55,376 nt of DNA, taken from Clostridia bacterium UC5.1-2E3. Lineage in GTDB: Bacteria; Bacillota; Clostridia; Lachnospirales; Lachnospiraceae. This document shows, piece after piece, positions 31,059-41,131 of this stretch. The notes under the pieces are model-generated. The model did no database searches. It saw only the letters and a program-made list of their open reading frames with translations, and was not told where the DNA came from. Within the stretch, counting starts at the first letter, position 1. Each line of letters opens with the position of its first letter. The stretch is from positions 1 to 55,376 of the forward strand of contig BBZO01000024.1 in the NCBI GenBank assembly GCA_001304875.1, given 5' to 3'. The translations under genes and the position numbers were made by a program.

Positions 31059-31151
31059 TAATACAATGAATCATAAGAATTGAGATTGAATCACGGGACT
31101 CCCGTCGCGCCAGGCGCGGCAGGAGTCTTTTCTGAGACAGGAGATGAAGAG

Positions 31152-31987
31152 ATGGAAGCGTCGGAGCGCACGAAGGAGATAGAGAAAAGTATCATAAAAC
31201 GGTTCCGCAAGGAGATCTGGAAGCCGTTTGTCCACGCCCTAAATGAGTACGATATGATAAAAGAGGGAGACAACATCGCCGTCTGTATTTCCGGCGGCAA
31301 GGATTCCATGGTTCTGGCCAAATGTATGCAGGAGATCCTGCGCCACGGGAAGATGCAGTTCGGCCTTAAGTTTCTGGTGATGGATCCGGCTATGCGCCGG
31401 AGAACCGCGCCCTCATCGAGGAAAACGCAAAGACGCTGGGCATTCCCATCGAGATCTTCGAGTCGGAGATTTTTAAGGTGGTGGTGGATGTGGAGCAGTC
31501 CCCCTGCTACCTCTGTGCCCGGATGCGCCGCGGCCATCTCTATGCCTACGCCAGGGAGCTGGGCTGCAATAAGATCGCGCTGGGACACCATTTTGACGAC
31601 GTGATTGAGACGATTCTCATGAGCATGCTCTACGGGGCGCAGGTCAACACCATGATGCCCAAGCTTCACAGCACCAATTTCGAGGGGATGGAGCTCATAC
31701 GCCCACTGTATCTGGTGAAGGAGGCGGACATCGTGGCCTGGAAGGATTACAATCACCTTCGCTTCCTGCAGTGCGCCTGCCGCTTCACCGAGGCCATTTC
31801 CCGCGAGGAGGAGGCCCACATGTCCAAGCGCCAGGAGATGAAGGAGTTAATCAATAAATTCCGCCAGATCAATCCCCACATCGAGACCAACATTTTCAAG
31901 AGCGTGGAAAATGTGAACCTGGATGCCTGCATCGGCTATGTGAAGAACGGCGAGCGGCACCATTTTCTGGAGGAGTATGAGGGATGA
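31152..31987 (+). CDS. TtcA-like PP-loop ATPase (tRNA thiolation family)
   Basis: PP-loop enzyme of the TtcA/TilS group, which adenylates a tRNA base for thiolation. The ATP motif is CISGGKDSMVL; the paired Cys motif SPCYLCARMRRG and a later Cys (QCACRF) fit iron-sulfur-dependent members. GHHFDDVIETILMSMLYG is typical. One base is missing near 31388, so VMDP leads wrongly into AMRRR. Corrected length is about 278 residues. Its stop overlaps the FliB start (ATGA). The exact tRNA target is not known for this subgroup. Confidence 0.86.
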
Positions 31988-33192
31988 TCTACACCGTACC
32001 GCACTATTACAAAGAGTTTCGCTGCATTGCCGGGGACTGCGGGGACACCTGCTGCGCCGGCTGGCAGATTATGATTGACGATAAATCCTTAGAAAAATAC
32101 AGAAAGGCTTCCGGCGGCCTCGGCAACCGGCTGGCCAATTCCATCCGCTGGGACGAGAAGCGCTTCAGGCAGTACGCCGGGCGCTGTGCGTTCTTAAACG
32201 ACGACAATCTCTGCGATCTCTACAGCGAGGGCGGGCCGGGAATGCTCTGCAGGACCTGCCGAGAGTACCCCAGGCATACGGAGGAGTTCGAGGGATGCCG
32301 GGAGATCAGCCTTTCCCTGTCCTGCGAGGAGGCGGCCAGGATCATTCTGGGCTGTGAGGAGCCGGTGCGCTTTGTGACGAAGGAACGGCCCGGTGAGGAG
32401 AGCTACCCGGACTTTGATTTCTTTCTCTACACCAAGCTGGCATACAGCCGGGAGCTGATGATCGGTCTTCTGCAGCGGCGGGAGCTGCCGGTAAGCCTGC
32501 GGATTTCCATGGTTCTGGCGCTGGCCCACGACCTGCAGCGGCGCATCGGCCGCGGGGAGCTGTTCGCCGTGGACGGGCTGCTTTCCCGGTATGGGGCCCC
32601 CGGCGCGCCGGAGCGGTTTGCCGCGAAGCTCGGGAAATACCGTCTGGACGCCAGGGAGAGGGGCGGACGGATGCAGGAACTGTTCGGCGTCTTCGGGGAG
32701 CTGGAGGTGCTTAAGAAGGACTGGCCGGAGTATGTGAAGGGGCTTGAGAGGCTTCTTTACGCGGACGGGACTGCCGGGAGTGCCAGGTATGCCGGGTGTA
32801 CTGGATCTGCAGAGGGCGCCGGGTACGCCGCCAGCCGCCGGGCGTTTCTGGAACAGAATCAGCGTTCCCTGGCGCTCTGGGCGGAGCAGCTTATGGTGTA
32901 TTTTGTGTTTACCTACTACTGCGGCGCGGTTTACGACGGGCGGGCCTATGAGAAGATCAGGTTTGCCGTGGCCGGGACGCTGCTTATTCTGGAGATGGCG
33001 CAGGCCATCTGGCAGAGAAACGGAGCCGTGCGCCCGCTGGGACTTGAGGATGTGGTGGAAGCGGCTCACAGATATTCTAAGGAGGTTGAGCATTCCGACG
33101 ACAATCTGCGGTCCATGGAGCGGATGGTGGGAAGCTGGGACGCGTTCCGGCTGGAGAGGCTTTTGGAGGTTATTTCTGGAATATGTGATTGA
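31984..33192 (+). CDS. Flagellin lysine-N-methylase-like protein (FliB family)
   Basis: Cysteine-rich protein of the FliB/lysine-N-methylase family, 402 residues, unbroken. The N-terminal Cys cluster is clear: FRCIAGDCGDTCCAGWQI, then CAFLNDDNLCDLYSEGG, MLCRTCREYPRH and LSLSCEEAARIILG, which likely binds an iron-sulfur cluster as in YkgJ-type domains. The rest is helical. No flagellar gene is nearby, and many non-motile Clostridia carry such genes, so the substrate may not be flagellin. It is translationally coupled to the TtcA-like gene. Confidence 0.8.
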   Translation: MIYTVPHYYKEFRCIAGDCGDTCCAGWQIMIDDKSLEKYRKASGGLGNRLANSIRWDEKRFRQYAGRCAFLNDDNLCDLYSEGGPGMLCRTCREYPRHTEEFEGCREISLSLSCEEAARIILGCEEPVRFVTKERPGEESYPDFDFFLYTKLAYSRELMIGLLQRRELPVSLRISMVLALAHDLQRRIGRGELFAVDGLLSRYGAPGAPERFAAKLGKYRLDARERGGRMQELFGVFGELEVLKKDWPEYVKGLERLLYADGTAGSARYAGCTGSAEGAGYAASRRAFLEQNQRSLALWAEQLMVYFVFTYYCGAVYDGRAYEKIRFAVAGTLLILEMAQAIWQRNGAVRPLGLEDVVEAAHRYSKEVEHSDDNLRSMERMVGSWDAFRLERLLEVISGICD

Positions 33193-33202
33193 TTGTGAGG
33201 AG

Positions 33203-33229
33203 GACTCTGCCGGATGGCGGAGTCTTTTT
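33203..33229 (+). terminator. Intrinsic terminator after the FliB-like gene
   Basis: GACTCTGCC pairs with GGCGGAGTC around a GGAT loop, followed by five T, 10 bases after the stop. Confidence 0.88.
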
Positions 33230-33239
33230 GCAGTGACGG

Positions 33240-33684
33240 GGTGAGAAGGCTTTTTATTTTGTCGGAGCAAAATCTGATATCTGCCGTTTCACCGTATATC
33301 AGTTCCCCGAACAATTCGCCTTCATCCCGTTTCTTTCTGAAAATGAAAGAGACTTTTTGGGCTTTGGCTTTATTCAGCTTATTGCCTTTCAAGAGGGATT
33401 TGGGGCGTCCGGAGACTGCAAATCCTACTGTAAAACGACTGTCCGCTGTGGCAAAAGCACATTCGATTTTGTTGTGTTTTAAGTTGTCTTCCGCAAATAA
33501 ATTCATGCTGAACATATCCATCATCAATGGGATGGAGATAATTTCCTTTGTCTGATTTTATAATGTGATATCCGTTTTGAAAAGCGGGCGAACAGATCAG
33601 ATACTCGTAATCGATAAAGGTTTCTTTGTACGGAACGGCATTGGAAACAGCAGCATTTTTCACGCGTTCCTTGAAACTTATCAT
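33240..33684 (-). pseudogene. Decayed PBECR4-like (phage-type nuclease domain) gene
   Basis: Two minus-strand frames give one homologous protein. The first part, from MISFKERVKNAAV, has the typical FIDYEYLICSPAFQNGYHII and NYLHP; the second, in another frame from about 33525, has NLKHNKIECAFATADSRFTV, GRPKSLLKGNKL and FIFRKKRDEG. These match my recollection of the PBECR4 domain (Barnase-EndoU-ColicinE5/D-RelE fold, polyvalent phage proteins), but about 45 residues between the parts are gone, so this looks like a true internal deletion rather than a one-base error. The stop is also lost near 33240. An IS1182 element sits 40 bases upstream. Confidence 0.55.
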
Positions 33685-33723
33685 ATTAATTTGTCTCCCT
33701 GGGAATTGTCTGAGAAAAAAGAA

Positions 33724-35471
33724 GAGGGTGTCCCAAAAGTCATGAAATGACTTGAAGGGGCACCCTCTTTTACATAAAAAATAGAGAACGGTTACCACGC
33801 CGTTCTCCATTTCCCCTTATTATGTGATATAATAAGGTATGCTCACATTTAAAGATTATACTATGGATCAATTACAATTACCACTATCTTTTGAAGATTT
33901 TATACCGGAAAATCATCTGGTGCGGGTCGTAAATACCATCGTGGACAGTTTGGACCTGTCTTCACTCTACGGCAGATACAAAGAGGGCGGATGCCCTGCT
34001 TATCACCCGCGGATGATGCTGAAGGTTATGATCTATTCTTATTCTCAGAAGGTTTATTCCTCCCGCATGATCGCAAAAGCTCTTCGTGAAAATGTTAATT
34101 TCATGTGGATCGCCGGTGGAAATCAACCGGATTTTCGTACCGTCAATCGCTTTCGCCTTCACATGAAAGACATCATCGAGGATGTGTTCTTTGAAGTGGT
34201 CAAACTCCTGATCGAGAAAAACTATATCAAGCTTCAGAATTACTTTTTGGATGGCACAAAGATCGAGGCTAACGCCAATAAATATTCTTTCGTATGGAAC
34301 AGGTCCGTCTGTAATTATGACCGGAAACTGGATGAAAAGATCAGGAACCATCTCCGGGAGATCGACCGGATTGTGGCAGAAGAAAATCAGATTTATCTGG
34401 AAGAAGACCTGGAGGAAAAGGGGGAACATACCCGGATCACCGCAGAACAGGTGGCGGCTGTTGTGGAGAGCATCGACAAAAAGCTGGAACAGGAGCCAGG
34501 AAATAAACAGCTGAAGAAAAAATCCAAAGAATTTAAAAAGGATATCCTTCCCAGGAAACAGAAATACGAAAAATCCCTGAAAACCTTTCGTGGAAGGAAC
34601 AGCTATTCAAAAACAGACCAGGATGCCACTTTTATGAGGATGAAAGAAGATGCCATGTTAAACGGCCAGCTGAAACCTGGCTATAACATCCAGATCGGGA
34701 CAGAGAACCGATATATCGTGGGCTTTACCATACATCCCAACCCAACCGATACGAAAACAATGATCCCGCACCTAAGGCACCTGGAAGAAAAACTGGGGTG
34801 CTTACCAGAAAACGTGATCGCGGATGCAGGATATGGGAGCGAAGAGAATTATGAATATTTAGAAGAAAAGAATGTAGGCTGTTATGTAAAATACAACAAA
34901 TTTCACTGGGAGAAGAAAAAGAAAAACCGGGAGAACCCTTATCTGGCGGAGAATCTGCCCTATCTGCCGGAATCAGACAGCTTTGTCTGCAGAAATGGGA
35001 AACGGCTGGTGCATGTGGGAAACCGAAAATATGTAACAGAAGCCGGTTATGAAACCAGGCGGGATTATTACCGGTGTGAAGACTGCAGCGGCTGCCAGTA
35101 TACGTCAGAATGTAAGCATACGGAAAAGAACCGCACGATCCGGGTCTCTCACCGGTTGAATGAACTGAAAAGGAAAGCAAACGAGAACCTTTGCTCCGAA
35201 AAAGGACTGGTACTGCGTTCACAAAGGGTTGTGGAAGTGGAACAGGTCTTTGGGAGGATCAAAGGCTGTTGGTCGTTCCGTCGATTTCATTTGCGTGGGA
35301 CAGACAAGGTAAAAATAGAATGGGGACTACTGGCAATCGCCATAATATCACAAAATGGCGCTGGAGGTGTAATCTTCCCGCGCCATTTTTGGTGAAAATA
35401 GATCGTTCAGCGATAAAAAAGGGAGGATGTCCCTTTCTGTGATTAAATTAATCATACTTTTGAGACACCCT
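33724..35471 (+). mobile_element. IS1182-family insertion sequence
   Basis: 1748 bp. Terminal inverted repeats start GAGGGTGTC at both ends: GAGGGTGTCCCAAAAGTCAT on the left, GAGGGTGTCTCAAAAGTATG on the right (reverse complement). The left end also folds back on itself (GGGTG...GGGGCACCC, with AAGTCAT/ATGACTT), which may shield the transposase from outside transcription. A second hairpin, GAGAACGG/CCGTTCTC, lies at about 33783-33806. No target duplication is visible. GC content is clearly lower than that of the neighbours, consistent with transfer. Confidence 0.9.
33839..35442 (+). CDS. IS1182 family transposase
   Basis: DDE transposase of about 530 residues. Family motifs: the N-terminal HTH-like DUF772 region (YHPRMMLKVMIYSYSQKVYSSR), the first Asp in YFLDGTKIEANANKYSF, the second in VIADAGYGSEENYEYLEE, and the C-terminal Glu region VEQVFGRIKGCWSFRRFHLRG. 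A Cys-rich YRCEDCSGCQYTSECKHTE segment lies between. One missing C near 35340 diverts the end; correction gives AIAHNITKWRW and a stop at 35442. It is probably functional once corrected. Confidence 0.93.
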
Positions 35472-35692
35472 CCGGTGATTTTTAGCAGTTCTCTCTGCAA
35501 TCGAACGGGTTTAAGGTCTCCGGTCCGACCACACGGCATGGTTTTATGTCTCATACCCGACCTTTGTGTCTTGATTATATATCAAATGTCCCGGCAAGTC
35601 AAGACGGCCCCGTGCCTCACGAATATTTCCCTCCCCCCAAGCATAATCTTTTACACAAGCATATTTTTGGGAAAGGCACAGGTGGGTGGAAA

Positions 35693-37247
35693 ATGTTAGA
35701 CTTGCTTAAAAAGAATATACATATGAACCGGCAGAAGGGAAATGTGGCGACGCAGCTGACGCTGGATGACGATTTCATCGTACCGGATACCATGGATGAC
35801 GTGGAGCAGATCATTCTGGCCACCGGAGAGGTGCAGGTGGAGTCGTCGAAGAACCAGGCGACCGGGTGATTGTGCGGGGAAACCTGGCGTTTCAGATTCT
35901 CTACCGCCGGGAGGGCGGCGGACTGCAGACGCTGGCGGGGCGCATTCCGTTCGAGGAATCCATAAACGTTCCGGAGCTGGACGAGAAGGATTACGTGCAG
36001 ATTTTCTGGAACCTGGAGGACCTGACCGCCGGCATTATCAATTCCCGCAAGCTGAATATCCGGGCGGTCATCACGCTGGAGGTGAAGGTGGACGCCCTCT
36101 GCGACGCGGAGGCGGCCGTGGATGTGGATGCCGGCGGCTGCCGGTGGAAATTCTGCGAAGGAATGAGGACGTGGCAGCCATCTCGGCCCGGCGCAAGGAC
36201 ACGTTCCGCGTCAAGGAAAATATACAGATTCCCGGAAACAAGCCGAACATCGACCGCATTCTCTGGCAGGAGATGAAGCTGCAGGGCGTAAACACCAAAC
36301 CCCTGGACGGCGAGGTGCATGTGGACGGGGAGCTGATGGTGTTTGTCATTTACTCCGGGGAAGGGGAGAATATGCCCGTCCAGTGGTTGGAGGAGAGCAT
36401 TCCGTTCTCGGGAGAGCTGAGTCTCCCCGACGCCATCGAGGAGATGATTCCCTCCATCCGCGTCCGCCTGATTCACAAAGAGGTGGAGGCGAAGCCCGAC
36501 GCCGACGGCGAGATGCGCGAGCTGGAGGTGGACGGAGTCATGGAACTGGACATGAGGCTCTACGAGGAGGAGCGGGTCAACATGCTGAGCGACATGTACT
36601 CCACCAAGGCCGAGCTGATTCTGGAAACCGGGGAGGCGTGCTTTGAAAAGCTTCTGGCCAAAAATGTCTGCAAGACCCGCCTGTCAGAGAAGGTCCGTCC
36701 CTCTGGAGCCGACCGGATTCTGCAGATCTGTCACTGCGACGGAACCGTGAAAATGGACGAAATAACGCCGCGGGAGGATGGACTTCACGTGGACGGAGTT
36801 CTGGAGGTGACGCTTCTCTATCTGACCTCCGATGACAGCGAGCCCGTGGGTTCGTCGGTGGAGGCGCTGCCGTTTTCCTGCGTCATCGAGGCGGCGGGGA
36901 TGAACGAGGATACCTCCTACCAGGTGACTCCCGGCATCGAGCAGCTCTCGGCAGTGATGTTAGGCGGCGGCGAGGTGGAGATAAAGGCTGTGGTGACCCT
37001 CGACATGCTGGCACTCCAGCCGGTGTGCATCCCGGTGATCCAGGGCGTGCGCTCTGAGCCTGCGGATCTGGAGCGGCTGGAGTCCATGCCCGGCATCGTG
37101 GGCTATATCGTGCAGCCCGGAGACAGTCTCTGGAAAATAGCCAAGAAATTCCACACCACGGTGGAGGCCGTCATGGAGGCCAACGGTCTGAGCTCCGACG
37201 CTCTCATGCCCGGCGACCGTCTGATTCTGGTGAAGACGGTGCAGTGA
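35693..37247 (+). CDS. DUF3794 (SPOCS) and LysM domain spore protein
   Basis: Probable spore coat or cortex-associated protein, about 515 residues after correction. Three SPOCS/DUF3794 repeats (about 30-170, 185-330 and 345-455; key words VDVDAG, IDRILWQEMKLQGV, ADRILQICHCDGTVK) are followed by a C-terminal LysM peptidoglycan-binding domain (YIVQPGDSLWKIAKKFHTTVE...LMPGDRLILV). Breaks near 35866 and 36140 look like single-base errors. The start ATG 35693 follows AGGTGGGTGG. The 221-bp gap after the IS contains GCATAAT and GCATATT words that might belong to a sporulation promoter, but I cannot place one. Confidence 0.85.
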
Positions 37248-37380
37248 AACGGCGCTGTTTTGGTGAATGGAATGACTTAACATAATTTTAACGTAGTTAA
37301 TTAGAAAAATAATAGTGGAGCTATGAAGATTGTAATAATACGTTGAAATAAACATAATTTGGAAATAAAATGGTTTTTTA

Positions 37381-37409
37381 TTGCAATTTTTCCGAAACTA
37401 TTGTATACT
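37381..37409 (+). promoter_or_regulatory. Promoter of the TAXI-TRAP operon
   Basis: TTGCAA (37381-37386), 17 bases, TATACT (37404-37409). A small hairpin TTGAC/GTCAA at 37435-37456 follows in the leader. The surrounding 250-bp gap (37248-37497) is AT-rich and holds no gene. Confidence 0.65.
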
Positions 37410-37497
37410 CTACACAGTGGTTCATACATCTTTGATTGACAAATATTAGTCAAAGAGAAAACTACATATGACTAAACAGAAAGGGAGGAATTTAGTT

Positions 37498-38577
37498 ATG
37501 AGAAAGAAACTTGCATTAATGCTCTCCGCAGTTATGGTAACAGGAGCTCTTTTAGCAGGATGTACATCCAGCACGGAGACAGCGACAGAGGCCGCAACTG
37601 AGGCAGCGACCGAAGCTGCAACTGAGGCTGCAGGAGAGGAAGCAGAAGCCCCCGAAGCAGAGGCTTCCGTATCCGGAGGCATGGAGGGCGGCACAAGCCT
37701 TAACTTCACCACCGGCGGCGACCAGGGTACATATTATGGATTCGGCGGCGTAATCGCAGGTAAGATTGGCGAAACCACCAGCACCACGGTAACAGCCATC
37801 ACATCCGGCGGTTCCCAGGCCAACATCGAGGCTATGGATATGGGCGATGCCCAGCTCGGCTTCGTACAGTCCGACGTTATGGCATACGCTTACAACGGAA
37901 CCAACCTCTTTGAGGAGTACGGTAAGGTTGACAGCTTCTCCACCGTTGCAGCTCTTTACATGGAGCAGGTACAGATCGTTACCCTTGATCCCGAGATCAA
38001 GAGCGTAGCTGACCTGGCTGGCAAGAACGTATCTGTCGGCGCAGCAGGATCCGGCGTGTTCTACAACGCAGTTGACGTGCTTGGCGCTTACGGACTGAAT
38101 GTTGAAACTGACATCAACCCGACCTATCAGTCCTTCGGAGACAGTGCAGAGGCATTACAGGACGGCAAGATCGACGCAGCGTTCGTAGTAGCAGGCGCTC
38201 CGACGACCGCTATCACTTCCCTGGCAGCAACCAAGGACGTATATCTTGTAAGCATCGATGAGGAGCACATGAACGCTCTGATCGAGGCATCCCCGTACTA
38301 CAGCCCGAACACCATCCCGGCATCCGCATACGGAACCGAGGAAGATATTCAGACGGTTGCAGTCGGCGCTGTTGTTATCGCTAACGACGACGTTTCCGAG
38401 GCTGACGTTTACAACTTCTGCTACGGCGTATTTGAGAACTTAGACTCCATCACAGCCGCTCACGCAAAGGGAGCAGAGCTTAGCCTGGAGTATGCTACAT
38501 CCGTAACGGCAGTTCCGTATCATCCGGGTGCTGCTAAGTACTTTGCGGAGAAGGGCATCGAGGTTCCCACAAAGTAA
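37498..38577 (+). CDS. TAXI-family TRAP transporter substrate-binding lipoprotein
   Basis: Extracellular lipoprotein that delivers a solute to the TRAP permease downstream. The signal peptide (MRKKLALMLSAVMVTGALLA) ends in lipobox LLAGC, with Cys at about residue 22. A linker of four TEAA units follows, then the TAXI fold: TGGDQGTYYGFGGVIAGKIG, TSGGSQANIEAM, VGAAGSGVFYNAVDVL. Complete, 359 residues, RBS GGGAGG. Codon use favours GCA, GTA and AAC forms unlike the GC-rich neighbours, as expected for a highly expressed gene. Substrates of related systems include glutamate and dicarboxylates; the ligand here is unknown. Confidence 0.93.
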   Translation: MRKKLALMLSAVMVTGALLAGCTSSTETATEAATEAATEAATEAAGEEAEAPEAEASVSGGMEGGTSLNFTTGGDQGTYYGFGGVIAGKIGETTSTTVTAITSGGSQANIEAMDMGDAQLGFVQSDVMAYAYNGTNLFEEYGKVDSFSTVAALYMEQVQIVTLDPEIKSVADLAGKNVSVGAAGSGVFYNAVDVLGAYGLNVETDINPTYQSFGDSAEALQDGKIDAAFVVAGAPTTAITSLAATKDVYLVSIDEEHMNALIEASPYYSPNTIPASAYGTEEDIQTVAVGAVVIANDDVSEADVYNFCYGVFENLDSITAAHAKGAELSLEYATSVTAVPYHPGAAKYFAEKGIEVPTK

Positions 38578-38599
38578 TTTGATTTTTCTCAACTAGGGG

Positions 38600-38631
38600 C
38601 TGCGGTGGGCAAATGCCCGCCGCAGTTTTTA
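38600..38631 (+). terminator. Intercistronic attenuating terminator
   Basis: CTGCGGTGGGC pairs with GCCCGCCGCAG around AAAT, followed by five T. It lies between the binding-protein gene and its permease, so it probably lowers permease expression relative to the binding protein. Confidence 0.85.
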
Positions 38632-38693
38632 CTTCACAGGGAAATTTAAAGGGTTAATTTACGACAGAGTTTTTTGAGGGAGAGGAGAAATCA

Positions 38694-40638
38694 ATGAAGG
38701 ATGACAAGATTTTGGAGTCTGAGTTGAATCAGAATGTGGATGTAGGTACAGCGGAGGACGTGGAAGCTGTCATGAAAAATATGACAGAGAGTCCAATACG
38801 CGTGTATGGGAAGGCAAGCCAGGGGTCATCGTCCGTTGGTGTTCCATACTTTTTTCCTTGTACAGCATCTACGTTACGCTGTTCAGTACCGCGCTGCCGG
38901 AGGTGCGTTTAACCATATTCCTCGGCACGATTCTGATTCTGGGATATTTGAACTATCCGATTAAAAAAGGCGTCACGAGGGCGAATTATCTGCCTGGTAC
39001 GACATTATCTTTATGGCTGCCGGTGCACTGCCGTTTTTCTACTTCGCCTGGAATGCACAGGACATCATTAAAATGGCAACCCGCGTCACCAGAGATCCGG
39101 TTATGGTCTTTATCGCAATTATTGCGGTGTTATCTTTAATGGAACTTTGCCGGCGCTGCGTAGGTATTCCGATCCTCTGTGTGGTCGGCGCGCTGCTGGT
39201 GTATACGTTTTCCACTGTCCGTTTCGGAAAGGTGATATACGACCTGTTCTATACCACCACCGGCGTTATGAATACGCCGATCAATGTATGTGCGAAATAT
39301 ATCGTTGTATTTATCATATTTGGAGCGTTCCTGGAGAGAACAGGAATTTCCAACTTCTTTATTGACCTTGCAAACAGTCTCTGCGGATCTTCCGCAGGCG
39401 GACCCGCGAAAGTTGCGGTTATTTCCTCCGCTCTGTGCGGTATGGTTTCCGGTTCTTCCGTAGGCAACACGGTGACGACCGGTTCCGTGACGATCCCGAT
39501 GATGAAAAAATGCGGCTACAAGCCGGAATTTGCCGGCGCCGTAGAGGCAGCCTCCTCCACCGGCGGACAGATCATGCCGCCTATCATGGGTGCTGCTGCG
39601 TTCCTGATGGCAGAGTATATGGGCGTGCCCTACAGCCAGGTTGCCTTAAAGGCAATCCTGCCGGCAGTGCTCTACTTTACCGGTATTTATATTGCAGTGC
39701 ATCTGGAAGCACAGAAACTGGGACTTAAGGGAATCCCGCGCGATGAACTGCCAAAGTTTGGTCCTCTTATGAAGAAGATCTATCTTCTGGCTCCGCTGGT
39801 TGTGCTGGTTGTACTGGTGTCCACTAATACCTTCACGATGCAGTTCTCCGCCTCTGTGGCTATTTTCATCGCCATCGCGGTTGGACTGATCAACAAGGAT
39901 AACAGAATCACCTGGAAGAAGATCCTGGATGCTCTCGAGGCGGGCGGAAAGGGCACGATCACTGTGGCGGTGGCCTGTGCCATGGCCGGTATCGTGGCTG
40001 GATGTATCACCTCCACCGGTCTTGCATCCAAGCTGATCACGACAATCGTAGCTGTATCCCAGGGCCATGCGATTATCGCACTGTTCCTTACTATGGTCTG
40101 CTGTATCGTTCTTGGTATGGGCGTGCCGACGACGGCAAACTACTGTATCATGGCTGCAACCTGTGCACCGATCCTGATTTCTCCGGAGATTGGAATCAAT
40201 CTGGTATGCGCACACTTCTTCGTATTCTATTTCGGAATCGTGGCGGATATTACCCCGCCGGTAGCGCTGGCAGCGTATGCCGGTTCTGCTATCGCAAAGG
40301 CTCCGCCGATGAAGACGGCCATCAACGCGACCAAGCTGGCGATTGCGGCATTTATCGTTCCTTATATCCTGGCCTTCAACCCGGCTATGGTATTTATTGA
40401 TACCAATGCGATTTCGGTGGTTCAGATCTGCATCACCTCGCTGTTAGGTATCTTCGGTATTGCGGCGGCGCTGAACGGATTCCTTTACGGAAAGCTCAAT
40501 CCGGTCTTCAGACTTGCTCTTATTGCAGGCGGTCTGTGCATGATGGATCCGGGAGCCATGACGGATATTATCGGTCTGGTTCTGGTTGTCGGCATTATTA
40601 TATTCCAGCGGGTGACCTCTAAGAAGGCAGCTGCATAG
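38694..40638 (+). CDS. TRAP transporter fused permease (DctQM-type)
   Basis: Inner-membrane component with small (4-TM) and large (12-TM) permease parts in one chain, as usual for TAXI systems; about 645 residues. Conserved DctM words: SALCGMVSGSSVGNTVTTGSVTIPMMKKCG, EAASSTGGQIMPPIMGAAAF, GMGVPTTANYCIMA and FGIVADITPPVALAAYAGSAIA. Breaks near 38825 and 38998 (before WYDIIFMAAGALPFF) are single-base losses. RBS GGGAGAGGAG. It moves the solute with Na+ or H+ symport. Confidence 0.92.
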
Positions 40639-40679
40639 ACGCGGAATGAGATTGGATGACAAGTTAAGAAGATGAATGG

Positions 40680-40715
40680 AGCCCCTGCTGTCCTTTGGGA
40701 TGGCGGGGGCTTTTT
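40680..40715 (+). terminator. Intrinsic terminator of the TRAP operon
   Basis: AGCCCCTGC pairs with GCGGGGGCT over a 14-base loop, followed by TTTTTG. Confidence 0.85.
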
Positions 40716-40752
40716 GTGAGCGGATACGCCTTGGCGGTCTATCTTTTTCCTC

Positions 40753-40781
40753 TTGACAAACCACCCCTCATCTGCTAGACT
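40753..40781 (+). promoter_or_regulatory. Promoter of the T-box operon
   Basis: TTGACA (40753-40758), 17 bases, TAGACT (40776-40781), directly before the T-box leader. Confidence 0.75.
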
Positions 40782-40787
40782 TTCTGT

Positions 40788-41051
40788 AAACCGATGAAGA
40801 GGAAGTTGTGTCATGGAAGACAGTCCCCAGAGAGTCCGGGCAGGTGGGAGCCGGATGGCGTGTCGATGGCAAGTGGGCCTCTGAGGGCGAGGTGAACGGA
40901 AGAGTTTCCCAGTAGCCGAGACGCAGGATCAGCGTTAAGGGATCAGGAATGTGATGGCATTCTGTAAAGTGGGCCGACTGGCCAAACAAGGTGGTACCGC
41001 AGGTGAGAGATAACCTGTCCTTGAAGTATTTTCAAGGACGGGTTTTTTGTT
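40788..41051 (+). ncRNA. T-box leader RNA with terminator/antiterminator
   Basis: tRNA-sensing leader. Landmarks: stem I words GATGAAGAGG and CAGAGAGTCCGGGCAGGTGG, the 3' stem I side ending GGGCCTCTGAG, and the T-box AAGGTGGTACCGC at 40988-41000. The terminator pairs AACCTGTCCTTGAA with TTCAAGGACGGGTT, followed by six T. The UGGU of the T-box pairs with a tRNA ending ACCA, that is discriminator A. The specifier near 40866-40869 reads ATG or TGG in overlapping frames; bacterial tRNA-Trp usually has discriminator G, so methionine fits better. The specifier needs RNA folding to settle. Confidence 0.85.
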
Positions 41052-41131
41052 TCTGGGAAATATACAAAGACACTCTCTTCCCCCGGAAAAGGCTGCTTTC
41101 GGAATGGAACAAGAAAAGGAGGCTGTTTCAT

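Noticed and set aside
30855..31061. A 68-residue ORF over the MITE-like element.
   Set aside because: It coincides with the palindromic element, has no ribosome binding site, and is explained by the repeat.
33379..33810. A 143-residue minus-strand ORF as an intact gene reading out of the IS end.
   Set aside because: Its first 40 or so codons lie in the IS1182 terminus and its tail is out of frame; only the central part belongs to the decayed PBECR4-like gene.
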